Positions 28,241 through 37,600 of a stretch of DNA of 64,000 nucleotides are shown here, piece by piece. A program made the translations under genes and the position numbers. Source of the stretch: RGIG7213 sp045540335 (GTDB taxonomy: Bacteria > Bacillota > Clostridia > Oscillospirales > CAG-272); the NCBI GenBank assembly GCA_045540335.1, contig JAZQHC010000045.1, positions 90,070 through 154,069 of the forward strand. Direction: 5' to 3'. The notes beneath the pieces were generated by a model. It had not been told where the DNA came from and did not search any database. It was given only the letters and a program-made list of their open reading frames with translations. Numbering within the stretch: position 1 is the stretch's first letter; each line of letters begins with the position of its first letter.

Positions 28241-28738
28241 CTAGTTATCAATTTTTTGATATTTTTCAAATAATATCAATAATCCCAAAAATGTTATTAA
28301 GGAAGCAATTCCCATATCAGCCATGTTCAAGGCGTTTACAACCTTGGTATTCGGCAATAACATGGCAATAATCGGGATAAGTACCTTTGATGTTAGAGGA
28401 TTAAATATAACTGCCCATTTTGGAAAATTGTTTTACCTGCCATTATAGGAAATGCTATCGCAACTGCCATGGCAGTATATACTGTCATAGATACTGTGCT
28501 GAATGGTAAGACAAGCCATAACGTAAAAATCAATGATATTTTGCGGTATTGCTGATACAGCACTTGAACATTCCATTTTACATATATACATAAGGGCAAC
28601 ACAAACGACGTGAATGGTTGCACCACCAAAAGCAATTGCTTTTGCACCGATTTCTGTTAGTTTAGCGCATTTTTGGCAGTTACTTTTAGAAATAATATCT
28701 AATATTGCAGTGATACAATAATTCCAAACAGAAAACAT
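28241..28738 (-). pseudogene. Broken multi-pass membrane protein gene
   Basis: A coding sequence can be followed through three frames. The 5' part (28738 to about 28560) reads MFSVWNYCITAILDIISKS and AKAIAFGGATIHVVCVALMYI. It continues in a second frame as VYTAMAVAIAFPIMAGKT, and after a shift near 28430 in a third frame as FPKWAVIFNPLTSKVLIPII and then DMGIASLITFLGLLILFEKY, ending at a TAG at 28241. All parts are hydrophobic and continuous in position, so this is one membrane-protein gene with at least two frameshifts and probably a truncated start. I do not have a secure family name. Confidence 0.7.
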
Positions 28739-28833
28739 TTTTTTATTGTTTTGAATTCCTCGCCGTCATATTTTACCCTTTTTTAATTTTTATTTTACAT
28801 AAATATTATACCTTTAAAACGTGAATTTTTCAA

Positions 28834-28870
28834 TAAAAAAAAACACTTTTGTTTAATCAACAAAAGTGTT
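28834..28870 (-). terminator. Terminator after tRNA-Glu
   Basis: On the minus strand, arms AACACTTTTGTT and AACAAAAGTGTT form a 12-bp stem with a 4-nt loop, followed by nine T. It closes the tRNA-Glu transcript. Confidence 0.9.
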
Positions 28871-28877
28871 TTACCAG

Positions 28878-28953
28878 TGGTGACCCGTAGGGGATTCGAA
28901 CCCCTGTTGCCGCCGTGAGAGGGCGGAGTCTTAGGCCACTTGACCAACGGGCC
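28878..28953 (-). tRNA. tRNA-Glu (anticodon CTC)
   Basis: 76 nt including an encoded CCA (28880-28878). The acceptor stem is GGCCCGT with ACGGGTC (one G-U), the anticodon arm CCGCC-CTCTCAC-GGCGG gives anticodon CTC, and the T-arm has GGTTCGAATCC. CTC reads GAG codons. Confidence 0.96.
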
Positions 28954-28957
28954 TTGT

Positions 28958-28997
28958 CACTGTTTGTAAGTATATCACAAACAGTGCAAAAATGCAA
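28958..28997 (-). promoter_or_regulatory. Promoter of tRNA-Glu with a palindrome around the -10 box
   Basis: TTGCAT (28997-28992) and TATACT (28974-28969) are 17 bp apart on the minus strand. A perfect inverted repeat, ACAAACAGTG/CACTGTTTGT (28977-28986 and 28958-28967), brackets the -10 box with a 9-nt centre. Confidence 0.8.
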
Positions 28998-29045
28998 TAC
29001 TTTTTATAAAAAAATATTCCTTATTTTTTCAACTTGTGCTAAATA

Positions 29046-31340
29046 TTAAGACATTTTCGACATTTGCCTTTGTGCCATAACGAGGTTATAGTATATACCT
29101 TTTTTCTTCAAAAGTTCTTCATGTGTGCCGACTTCTGTGATAGTACCGTTATCAATAACAACAAGTCTTGTGGCATTGCGCAATGTAGAAAGACGGTGAG
29201 CAATGGCAAGCGTTGTTCTGTCTTTAATAAGCATCTGCAACGCATCTTGTATGCTTTTTTCCGTTTCGGTATCAAGAGAAGCCGTTGCTTCGTCTAATAT
29301 AAGAATACGCGGATCTCGAAGTAATGCACGTGCGATTGCCACGCGTTGCCTTTCCCCGCCGGAAAGTGTATGACCACGTTCGCCAACGCGCGTATTATAC
29401 GCATCCGGTAATTTTACGATAAAATCGTGTGCGCCTGCCAATTTTGCGGCTTCTATAACTTCTTCTTTCGTACATCCCGGCTTTGCATATGCAATATTAT
29501 TGTATATACTACCGGAGAACAAAAACGTTTCTTGCAATACTGCACCTATTTGTGAACGCAAAGAATGTTGTGAAATGCTGCGGATATCGGTTCCGTCTAT
29601 CTCAATTGATCCGTCGCCAACATCGTAAAGACGCATAACAAGGTTTATCAAGGTAGATTTCCCCACGCCTGAACGCCCAACTATACCTATCATATCCCCC
29701 GGATTGATAGTAAGATTGATTTTTTTCAACACATCGCCCGTTTCGTCATATCCGAAAGAAGCGTTTTTGAACTCTATCTTACCGTGGATATCAATATCTG
29801 CAGCATTATCTTTATCGGCGACGTCAACCTTTTCGTCTAAAACATCGAAAATTTTAACCAATGAAGTGTATGTTCTTATGAGAATACGCGGCAAACCTGC
29901 TATCCAGTGTATCGGGCCGTAGATATATGAAACGTATGAAGAAAATTTTGATGCTTCGCCGTATGTCATCGTACCGTCAAGCATATTTGTTGCAGTATAA
30001 TAAAGCAAGAAAAAGGTTCCGATATTAAGTATAAATCCCAAAAAAGGATGTATTAAACAATACAGGGTTTCGTTTCTGATTTGAAGATCTCGTTCTTTCT
30101 TTATAGCTTCGTCGTATCGTGCGTGTTCTTTTTCTTCTGTGCCATAAGATTTAACAACGCGTATTCCTGAAAAAATATCAAACAGAACGCTTGACGCTTT
30201 AGAACCTGCTTCCCACTGCTTGTGATATATTTTATGCGTAAATCCCCAAAATCTTCGCATAGCAACAGCGGCAATCGGAACGGGTATGATTATAGCCAAC
30301 GCAAGACGCCAGTCATATACGAAAAGAATAGCTCCTATTGATATTAAAAGGAATACTTGGTTTAAAATATTTGGAAGCTGTCCGGAAATAAAGTTTTCAA
30401 CCTGTGCAGCATCTGTGGTTACGCGGCGTATCAATTCGCCCGTGGTGCGCTTTGATACAGAAGCCAGCGACATTTCCTGAATCTTATCAAATACGGTTTT
30501 ACGCAGCGTTACTATAAGCTTTGAACCTATATGAAGCATCGTTAAGTTTCGTATAACGCCAACCACGTACTGTAATATATAAGCCCCAAGCATAGATAAA
30601 ACAACGAGGATAAACAAGAAAAACACTTGCTTTCCGTTGCCTGCGGCGATTGAATTATGTATATCCGTGTTTTCTATATAGTCATCTACAAGTATCTGAT
30701 TAATGTATGGAAACAACAAATTTACTGCCATTGTAGCGAAAAATAAAACAGAAGCTAACAGTAGGCGAAACTTGAATGGCTTTATCCAATCCCAAACGCG
30801 TTTAAAAAGCGCTTTTTTATCTACGCATGACATGCAAACACTGGAATTGCGCGGATATGCTGCACCGCATTTGGGGCAAGTGCGATGTTGCAGGTTTATA
30901 TCCTCAAAAGGAAAAGCCCCGGTTTCTTTACGGTTATTAAGAACCCTTACCGCCCTTGAAAAAAGATCGGCACTGTTCATTTTACCGCGGCAAATATTAA
31001 AGTATTCACCGTTTATTTTGTATTCTATCGCGCATACACCAACGTAAGAATTGTATCTGAATTCATCAGGTTGATCATATTGCAGGTTAACCGTTTCCTC
31101 GCCGTTTTCAAATGCGCGCAGACGCACATCAGTTATAACGATTACCCCGTCGCTTTTATTATTATTACTGTCATATTCAAAAGAAAATACCGAAATTACG
31201 TGTTCCTTTTCAAAATCAATTGCTTCGGTGGGAAGCTTTTTTAAAAGATTTCTTTTTCTTTGCTCGGAAGAGATCGGTATTGGCTTTTTTCTTATCTTGC
31301 GATATACTTTAGAAAATAAAGATCGTATTTTTTTCAACAT
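29046..31340 (-). CDS. ABC exporter (permease-ATPase fusion) with N-terminal zinc ribbon
   Basis: 764 residues. The first ~150 form a soluble domain, followed by a zinc ribbon CPKCGAAYPRNSSVCMSC at about 155-172. Six transmembrane helices span about 190-490. The ATPase domain has Walker A GRSGVGKS, the signature LSGGERQRVAIARALL and Walker B ILILDEATASLD, so it should hydrolyse ATP. It starts at the TAATG shared with the DUF1854 gene and forms a three-gene unit with that gene and a second, similar exporter; the two probably make a heterodimer. The substrate is unknown. Confidence 0.92.
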   Translation of the reverse strand: MLKKIRSLFSKVYRKIRKKPIPISSEQRKRNLLKKLPTEAIDFEKEHVISVFSFEYDSNNNKSDGVIVITDVRLRAFENGEETVNLQYDQPDEFRYNSYVGVCAIEYKINGEYFNICRGKMNSADLFSRAVRVLNNRKETGAFPFEDINLQHRTCPKCGAAYPRNSSVCMSCVDKKALFKRVWDWIKPFKFRLLLASVLFFATMAVNLLFPYINQILVDDYIENTDIHNSIAAGNGKQVFFLFILVVLSMLGAYILQYVVGVIRNLTMLHIGSKLIVTLRKTVFDKIQEMSLASVSKRTTGELIRRVTTDAAQVENFISGQLPNILNQVFLLISIGAILFVYDWRLALAIIIPVPIAAVAMRRFWGFTHKIYHKQWEAGSKASSVLFDIFSGIRVVKSYGTEEKEHARYDEAIKKERDLQIRNETLYCLIHPFLGFILNIGTFFLLYYTATNMLDGTMTYGEASKFSSYVSYIYGPIHWIAGLPRILIRTYTSLVKIFDVLDEKVDVADKDNAADIDIHGKIEFKNASFGYDETGDVLKKINLTINPGDMIGIVGRSGVGKSTLINLVMRLYDVGDGSIEIDGTDIRSISQHSLRSQIGAVLQETFLFSGSIYNNIAYAKPGCTKEEVIEAAKLAGAHDFIVKLPDAYNTRVGERGHTLSGGERQRVAIARALLRDPRILILDEATASLDTETEKSIQDALQMLIKDRTTLAIAHRLSTLRNATRLVVIDNGTITEVGTHEELLKKKGIYYNLVMAQRQMSKMS

Positions 31341-31894
31341 TATATGTATAGCTCCATAGCCTTGCGGCTTTTTTTATCTAAAGCTGAAAACTTTTCTATT
31401 TCGTATCTGTTTCCGTCAACATCACAAATAAACATTCTGTCATCACCGATTTTGGTTATGCTTTTTGAAGTGTCGTGCAAGGTAAAGGAAATGCTTCCCC
31501 GTTCGCTTTCTGCTTTCCAATATGAAAAACCGTATTTTTCTTTAATGGAATTGATTTTTGTCAATTTGATAATGAAGTATTTCCTTTTAAGCTCTGAAGA
31601 AAGTATGGAAACTGTTTTTTCATCAAATAAATTGATATCGGTAATTATGCCTATTTCTGAGTTTTCTTCATCAAGAACGGAAATATATTTATCAAAGCAG
31701 TCATACGGGAAATTTCTTTGCAGAAATACCCTTTTATATTCTACCTCTTTTTCGCTGTAAACGTAGTTTTCATCCGGTTTTAAAACTGTACCTTTAAAAG
31801 AGATAAAACTGTTTTTTTCATTAAAAGAGGCGTTTTTCGGGGTAAGATACGTAACCTTTACCACGTCTTTTAAATTTACTTTATTTTCTTCCAT
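31340..31894 (-). CDS. DUF1854 domain protein
   Basis: 184 residues with the family pattern: YLTPKNASF near the start, NFPYDCFDKYISVLDEE, IGIITDINLF, SSELKRKYFIIKLTKINSIKEKYG and DVDGNRYEIEKFSALDKKSRKAMELYI at the end. DUF1854 proteins occur beside ABC exporters, and in some proteobacteria near cyanophycin genes, but no biochemical function is known to me. It is located between two ABC exporters, sharing stop/start bases with both (31340 and 31894), so it is most likely an accessory subunit. Confidence 0.88.
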   Translation of the reverse strand: MEENKVNLKDVVKVTYLTPKNASFNEKNSFISFKGTVLKPDENYVYSEKEVEYKRVFLQRNFPYDCFDKYISVLDEENSEIGIITDINLFDEKTVSILSSELKRKYFIIKLTKINSIKEKYGFSYWKAESERGSISFTLHDTSKSITKIGDDRMFICDVDGNRYEIEKFSALDKKSRKAMELYI

Positions 31895-34179
31895 TATTCT
31901 TCTATCCCTATATTTTTCAATGCTTCCATTTGAAGCTTGTATAATTTGTGATAAATACCTTTTTGGGCAAGAAGCTCGCGGTGCGTACCGTGTTCAGCCA
32001 TTTTGCCGTTTTCTATAACTATAAGCTTATCTGCATCACGCAATGTTGAAAGGCGATGCGCTATCATTATCGTCGTTCTACCCTTGGTAAGAAGATTAAG
32101 CGCGTATTGAATTCGTCGTTCAGTTTCGGTATCCATAGCAGCAGTTGCTTCATCCATTATAAGTATTTTCGGATTCTTCAAAATAGCTCTGGCTATTGAA
32201 ACTCTTTGCCGTTCCCCGCCTGACAGATCTTTATATCCGAAGCCTATTTTTGTTTCATATGCATCGGGTAACTTGATTATAAAATCGTGTGCCCCTGCAA
32301 TTTTAGCGGCTGTTATTACCTCGTCATACGTTGCATCAGGCTTTGCGTATCTTATGTTTTCCAATATAGTACCAACAAAAAGATATGTTTCTTGTGATAC
32401 TATTGCTATGTTGCTTCTGATATCCTCAAATGCAATATCTTTAACGTTTATACCGTCTATCAATATTTCGCCTGCGGTAACGTCGTATAAGCGTATCAGC
32501 AAGTTTGCAAGGGTGCTTTTTCCCGCACCGGTATGCCCTACAATACCTATAACGCCGCCCGGTTCAATATCAAAACTGATGCCATCGATAATTTTTCTAT
32601 CTTTATTATAAGAAAATTCAACGTTTTTAAATTCAATTTTTCCTTGAACGTTTGGTAAACGTATCGGATTTTCCGCTTCGCTTACTTCGGGTTCTGTATC
32701 CGCAATTTCAAACAAACGTTGCATGGCATTTGTGCATTCCGAAAAGGAGTACGACATATCAACAAAAGAAAATAAAGGTGAGGTAAGCATACCCACATAT
32801 GATATAAACGTTACCAGCGTACCGTAATCCATATCACCGCTTTGCGACATTATCATCCAACCGCCAAAAGCCCAAACGATAATATTACTTAAATACATTA
32901 CTATGTTTATAGCAGGAAGAACTGAGTTGTTGAAGTACGTTGTACGCTTTAGAGAATTTGCCAAATTCTGAGAACGTTCGTTAAACCGTTGGCTTTCAAC
33001 ATCTTCCCTTGCGAATGCTTTCACAACTCTTACGCCGGATAAGGAATCCGCAAGTGTTGCACTCATCGCCTTGGCGGCTGCATATCGTTTAAAATGCAGG
33101 GTTCGTAATTTTGATTGAACGCGTGAAAGCAAAAACAAAAACAAAGGTAATGTAATTATAGAATACAGGGCTAACGGTGCGTTCATGCACAGCATTATAA
33201 TGGCAATGGCAATTACTTGTATAACGTTTATAAGATAGTAAGGAACACCGTCAACGAACAACCAATAAATACTATTAGCGTCGTTATTTATTTGCGACAT
33301 CAAGCCACCCGTTTGTCTGGCGGTGAAAAACGACATGGATAATCTTCCTATCGACTTGAATATCGTATTTTTTAAATCATATATAACCTTACCTGATATT
33401 TTCGCCGTGGCTATTCCCGTAACCATACTTACAAACATTTTCAAAACGGTGGTAAGGACTACCAAAAATAAAACAAGAAAAATATTACCGTAAAATTCCC
33501 CGCCCGCTTCAAGAACTTTGTTATATAAAAAAGACGAAGAAATATACGGAGATATAACACTTAAAGCACTTGTTGCAATAAGCGAAAGCAAGATTACAAT
33601 TATGTAAGCGCGGTAGCCCTTTGTAAATTCATAAAGCCGTAAAAGCAATTTCTTTTTGTCCATGCAATGCGGGCAAACCTTTCTGTTTGCATCGGGATAG
33701 CGGTTATTGCATTTGGGACAAAAACGTTCGTTTTTAAAATCCTTTTCGTTTGCTATTACTTCGCCCTTTTCTTTATAGATTCCGAAATATTTAACGAAAA
33801 GTCTGACATCCTCTTTAGAAGAGTTTGTAAGGAAAAATAACGGTATCGTTTCACCTTGGTATTCAGCACTTACAACCGCAGAAGAAATATATTCTTCAAC
33901 CTTTAATTTATCAAGGCTTTCTAAATTATATGCCTCTACATTATTGGTTGAAAAAACAAGCTTGGGCTTTTTTCCCGAAGGTTTCATTGTACCTTCTGTG
34001 AATGTGAAAATGCCGTTTACAACATATAATTCCTTTGATGTAAGCAAAAGAAGCGTATCGCCTTTAACGCATTCGGCTTGCATATCGGTTGAAGCGAAAA
34101 GAACAATGTCGTTTTTATCAATTTTCAGATTATCAACTACAACGTCTGTTTCGCTTTTATATTTTGAAATTTCAAGCAA
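31894..34179 (-). CDS. ABC exporter (permease-ATPase fusion) with N-terminal zinc ribbon
   Basis: 761 residues, built like the partner at 29046-31340: N-terminal soluble domain (to ~150), zinc ribbon CPKCNNRYPDANRKVCPHC at about 155-173, six transmembrane helices (about 190-480) and an ATPase domain with Walker A GHTGAGKS, LSGGERQRVSIARAIL and ILIMDEATAAMD. First gene of the exporter unit. Both N-terminal domains are similar to each other, which suggests they arose by duplication and act as a pair. Confidence 0.92.
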   Translation of the reverse strand: MLEISKYKSETDVVVDNLKIDKNDIVLFASTDMQAECVKGDTLLLLTSKELYVVNGIFTFTEGTMKPSGKKPKLVFSTNNVEAYNLESLDKLKVEEYISSAVVSAEYQGETIPLFFLTNSSKEDVRLFVKYFGIYKEKGEVIANEKDFKNERFCPKCNNRYPDANRKVCPHCMDKKKLLLRLYEFTKGYRAYIIVILLSLIATSALSVISPYISSSFLYNKVLEAGGEFYGNIFLVLFLVVLTTVLKMFVSMVTGIATAKISGKVIYDLKNTIFKSIGRLSMSFFTARQTGGLMSQINNDANSIYWLFVDGVPYYLINVIQVIAIAIIMLCMNAPLALYSIITLPLFLFLLSRVQSKLRTLHFKRYAAAKAMSATLADSLSGVRVVKAFAREDVESQRFNERSQNLANSLKRTTYFNNSVLPAINIVMYLSNIIVWAFGGWMIMSQSGDMDYGTLVTFISYVGMLTSPLFSFVDMSYSFSECTNAMQRLFEIADTEPEVSEAENPIRLPNVQGKIEFKNVEFSYNKDRKIIDGISFDIEPGGVIGIVGHTGAGKSTLANLLIRLYDVTAGEILIDGINVKDIAFEDIRSNIAIVSQETYLFVGTILENIRYAKPDATYDEVITAAKIAGAHDFIIKLPDAYETKIGFGYKDLSGGERQRVSIARAILKNPKILIMDEATAAMDTETERRIQYALNLLTKGRTTIMIAHRLSTLRDADKLIVIENGKMAEHGTHRELLAQKGIYHKLYKLQMEALKNIGIEE

Positions 34180-34201
34180 TTTATATCACCGCTTTTCACG
34201 T

Positions 34202-35083
34202 TTAATTCTCTATTTGTTTCGTAAGATAAAGACCTAAATCGTATAAATAAGAAAGTCTAAAGGGTATCATATCATCGGGAATGTTGGATAAAAACTCGTC
34301 TGCTTCGAAATTGAATGTACCCGAATAGTTTATTTCATCTAATGCTTGGCAAACGCTTTTCCAATCAATATTTTTTTCGAATGGCGCTGTATGGCAATCT
34401 GTAATACCGTCGTTATCGTGCAGATGAATAACTTCCACCCTTTTTTGAAGTATTTTAATCATCTGTTCAGGTGGTTGTTTTGTTAAATGGGCATGACCGA
34501 TATCAAGGCAATTACAAAAGCAATCGCCAAGTGTGTCCGAAACATATGCAAGATCCTTCGGAAAAGAACATACCGTAGGACATATTTCGCCTGTATCTGT
34601 ATCCCTGCTGTATATATTTTCTATCGCACCTTTTATACCGGTTTCTTTTAATATTGGAATAAAATCGGAAAAATGCTGTATCGTAAGCTCTGCCCCGCGT
34701 TGCATATCATCTTCACCAATTCTACCCGGAATAACAGCAGGGTGGAAAACTACATATTCAGCGCCAAGATACGCGCTGGCATATATAGCACTTACGGTAT
34801 TTTCTTTTAAAACCTTTAATTTTTCTTTATCAAAAGAATACATAGGCATAGGGGCGTGTGTTTGGTGTATTTCTATGCCTATATTTTTTGCAAAAATACC
34901 CAATTCTTTATAATATTGGAAAAAAACTTTATCACGGGATTTGAATATTTGCGGCGCACCGTATTTGAAGCCCGAATAATCTACCGCTTCAAAACCGGCT
35001 TGATTAAGTAGATTTAAAGCGGCATTTTCACCAAATCTTCTCGATAATGCGCCAGTTGTCATGCTTATTTTCATTTTTTTCAT
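34202..35083 (-). CDS. Sugar phosphate isomerase/epimerase (xylose isomerase-like TIM barrel)
   Basis: 293 residues. Begins KISMTTGALSRRFGENAALNL and shows the metal-site pattern of the AP-endonuclease-2/xylose isomerase fold: E-N-I-Y-S-R-D-T, CLDIGHAHL, EVIHLHDNDG and a final FEADEF. Members isomerise or epimerise free sugars or sugar phosphates using a divalent metal. The substrate is unknown. It overlaps the upstream VanY-like gene by 4 bp. Confidence 0.88.
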   Translation of the reverse strand: MKKMKISMTTGALSRRFGENAALNLLNQAGFEAVDYSGFKYGAPQIFKSRDKVFFQYYKELGIFAKNIGIEIHQTHAPMPMYSFDKEKLKVLKENTVSAIYASAYLGAEYVVFHPAVIPGRIGEDDMQRGAELTIQHFSDFIPILKETGIKGAIENIYSRDTDTGEICPTVCSFPKDLAYVSDTLGDCFCNCLDIGHAHLTKQPPEQMIKILQKRVEVIHLHDNDGITDCHTAPFEKNIDWKSVCQALDEINYSGTFNFEADEFLSNIPDDMIPFRLSYLYDLGLYLTKQIEN

Positions 35084-36735
35084 CTGTTTAAATTATATTT
35101 TGCAACATATTCTTCAAGCGATAGATTTTCTTCTACAATACGCGTTGCACTGTATCTTCCTACAAAACGCAGAGTCCAAGGTCGGAATTCAACGCCTGTG
35201 GAGGTTTGTTTTTCTTTAGGATATCGTACGATAAAACCGAATCGGTGTGCGTTTTCTTCAAACCATTCAAATACTTCGGATTTGCCGTACGATTCTTCCC
35301 TATCGCCAAAATATACCTCTGCCGTAAGGCCGAGAAGATTCTCGTCGTATTGCGGTTGACCGTATTTTGATATATGCTTTTTGTCGTCATCCGCAGCCTG
35401 CAAAAGATCTTCCATGGTAACGTAGCCTCTGAATACTGCATATCTTGTTACGTCGTTTTTCTTCGCTTCCATCAGCATGGCTTCCAAAGCCTTAGCGGCG
35501 CATAAACGCAGTTCAACGGGTACTTCGTTACGAACGCTTTGATTGGAAGTGACCGTTAAATCGTTATATCTAAACGTTCCCTCTGCCGGATTGGTTCTGT
35601 TTATGATTTTAACGTATTCAAAAATGCTTGCAGGATTTATGTATTCCTCGAAAGGTGTAATATCAATATCGTATTTATAAACTGTGTCATCTGCACTTAA
35701 AGCGTTTTCGTTAAGCGAAAGGATTGCTTGGGAATTCTTAAGCTTATATGTAATATCTGCATATTCAGCCTTTGCACCCAATACGGCAATATCGCTTTCA
35801 TTTATAACAATCCTGCTTACAGTAACGGTTCGTTCGTTTTCGTTATGAACGATTTTGACGCCTTGCATATAGTTTTCAAAAAACTCTAACGGTATATATA
35901 GCCTTTCGTCTTCTTTAAACGTTTCAGAAGAAAGGCGTATCTCATTTTTATTAACGTATGCACTTCTGGTATTTATACGGAAAGAAGCAGTTTCGTTCCC
36001 GTTATCGGGCGAGATATATTTTATTTCATATTCGTCGCCTGCAACGGTTAGGTTACACATGGAGGCAATATCATCGCCGCACAAATATAAAGTACCGTTT
36101 TTAAGAGCAATCTTACTATCTAATTTTCGCTTTTCGCCGTTGATTATATACGTATAATTTTCCTGTGACGGAGAATTTGAAATGCTTAACGAAATTCGAA
36201 AGGCAACAAAGGAAACGGTAAAAATCAAAACGCCGACTATAATCATAGCTATCAGGCGTGCAACGTAGGCACTTATCATTGCTTTGTAGTACCCTAATTG
36301 CATTTCCCTTCTTGCAGAGTTGATTTTTCGTTTTTCTGATGCAATTTTTCGTTGTTGCTCGATTCTGGTGGCGCGTTGCTGTTTTTGCGCTTGCGCCTTT
36401 TTTCTTGCGAAAGTTTCTGCTTGAAGTTTTCGTGCGGTTTCTTCCTGCATCTTCCTTGCACGCTCTTGCGCATTAATATTGTCGCGGTTGATCTGTTGTT
36501 GTTTCACCTGCGCTTTTTTGTGCACGATACTTTGTCGTTTGCGTGCGTTGGGTATTTTTTTATCAGTTTTATACGGCTTTCCATATGGGGGATGTGAAGT
36601 AATCGGGGGTTTTGCAGGCGGTGTATTTACTTGTGCGTGTATTTTTTCTTCATCTTCTTTTTTCTTTTTCTCTTGTTCAAGATGTCTGCGGTGGGAAGAC
36701 ATATAAGAAAACTCGTCGTGTCTGTTATCAGGCAT
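35080..36735 (-). CDS. Membrane-anchored copper-amine-oxidase-like stalk protein with degenerate VanY domain
   Basis: 551 residues from the ATG at 36735, which lies 7 nt after GGGGG; two upstream in-frame ATGs overlap that site. A basic, Gln/Lys/Arg-rich cytoplasmic segment (to about 150) precedes one transmembrane helix (about 160-185), then a stalk domain with the copper amine oxidase N-terminal pattern (about 215-330: LKNGTLYLCGDDIASM, then RLYIPLEFFENYM). The last ~150 residues follow the D,D-carboxypeptidase (VanY) fold: KSEVFEWFEENAHRFGFIVRYP is clear. However, the usual zinc ligands in SEHxxGxAxD and EPWHxRYVG are replaced here (ENLLGLTAEV near 461 and RPWTLRFVG near 520). I expect a peptidoglycan-binding pseudoenzyme rather than a peptidase. 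Confidence 0.8.
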   Translation of the reverse strand: MPDNRHDEFSYMSSHRRHLEQEKKKKEDEEKIHAQVNTPPAKPPITSHPPYGKPYKTDKKIPNARKRQSIVHKKAQVKQQQINRDNINAQERARKMQEETARKLQAETFARKKAQAQKQQRATRIEQQRKIASEKRKINSARREMQLGYYKAMISAYVARLIAMIIVGVLIFTVSFVAFRISLSISNSPSQENYTYIINGEKRKLDSKIALKNGTLYLCGDDIASMCNLTVAGDEYEIKYISPDNGNETASFRINTRSAYVNKNEIRLSSETFKEDERLYIPLEFFENYMQGVKIVHNENERTVTVSRIVINESDIAVLGAKAEYADITYKLKNSQAILSLNENALSADDTVYKYDIDITPFEEYINPASIFEYVKIINRTNPAEGTFRYNDLTVTSNQSVRNEVPVELRLCAAKALEAMLMEAKKNDVTRYAVFRGYVTMEDLLQAADDDKKHISKYGQPQYDENLLGLTAEVYFGDREESYGKSEVFEWFEENAHRFGFIVRYPKEKQTSTGVEFRPWTLRFVGRYSATRIVEENLSLEEYVAKYNLNR

Positions 36736-36769
36736 TTTCATACCCCCTTTCATTGCATTTTAAAATAGT

Positions 36770-37597
36770 TTATTTACCAAATTTAGCTATTGTATCTCTG
36801 ATGGAAAAATCGTTTTGCTTTAAAAGCTCGTACGCTTCTTCTTTTGTAATGTTAAGTATTTCTGCCGTAATGGAAGAAGCCCTTGTTTTAAGCTTTTCAT
36901 TTGAAGCGCTTACGTTTATCATAAGATTTTCATATACCTTGCCCGTTTTTATCATAGCACATGTAGAAAGCATATTAAGAATAAGCTTCTGTGCTGTTCC
37001 GCTTTTCAATCTTGTTGATCCGGTGATAACCTCAGCCCCTGTATTGCAAGATAATTTTATATCTGCAAGCGTGTCGATATATGAACCGGGTGTGCTTGTA
37101 ACGGAAACTGTTATTGCACCAAGCTCCTTCGCGGCTTTCATTGCACCGGCAACATACGGTGTTCTTCCGCTTGCTGCAATTCCGACGAGAACGTCGTTTG
37201 TGCCAAGCTTTCTGTCAATAATTTCTTTATAACCATTTTCTTCGCTGTCTTCTGCGCCTTCTGAGCTTTTCCTTAAGGCACCGTCGCCGCCTGCTATAAT
37301 TCCTACGACAAGCGTATCCGGAACGCCGAAGGTAGGGGGGCATTCAGAAGCATCCAGCACGCCTATTCTGCCGCTTGTGCCTGCACCTATGTAATATAAG
37401 TGACCGCCATTGTCGAAGGCTTCGGCTATTTTGTCAACTGCCTGTGCAACCTCCGGCAAAATATCATCTATTGCATCAAAAGCGCGTTTGCTTTCTTTAT
37501 GCATTAAAGCGACCATTTCGTTAGTGGGAAGCTTATCAATGTTCATCGTGTTTGGGTTTCTTTGCTCTGTGTTGATTTTTTTTGTGTCTATCATCAT
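36770..37597 (-). CDS. murQ: N-acetylmuramic acid 6-phosphate etherase
   Basis: Cleaves the lactyl ether of MurNAc-6-phosphate during cell-wall recycling, giving GlcNAc-6-phosphate and D-lactate. 275 residues from the ATG at 37597, chosen because GGAGG lies 8 nt upstream; the open frame extends 10 codons further as a repeat of that region. The SIS domain contains YYIGAGTSGRIGVLDASECPPTFG at about 50-73 and GIAASGRTPYVAGAMKAAKELG. C-terminal helical UBA-like domain (KEEAYELLKQNDFSIRDTI). No MurP transporter is beside it. Confidence 0.95.
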   Translation of the reverse strand: MMIDTKKINTEQRNPNTMNIDKLPTNEMVALMHKESKRAFDAIDDILPEVAQAVDKIAEAFDNGGHLYYIGAGTSGRIGVLDASECPPTFGVPDTLVVGIIAGGDGALRKSSEGAEDSEENGYKEIIDRKLGTNDVLVGIAASGRTPYVAGAMKAAKELGAITVSVTSTPGSYIDTLADIKLSCNTGAEVITGSTRLKSGTAQKLILNMLSTCAMIKTGKVYENLMINVSASNEKLKTRASSITAEILNITKEEAYELLKQNDFSIRDTIAKFGK

Positions 37598-37600
37598 AAT

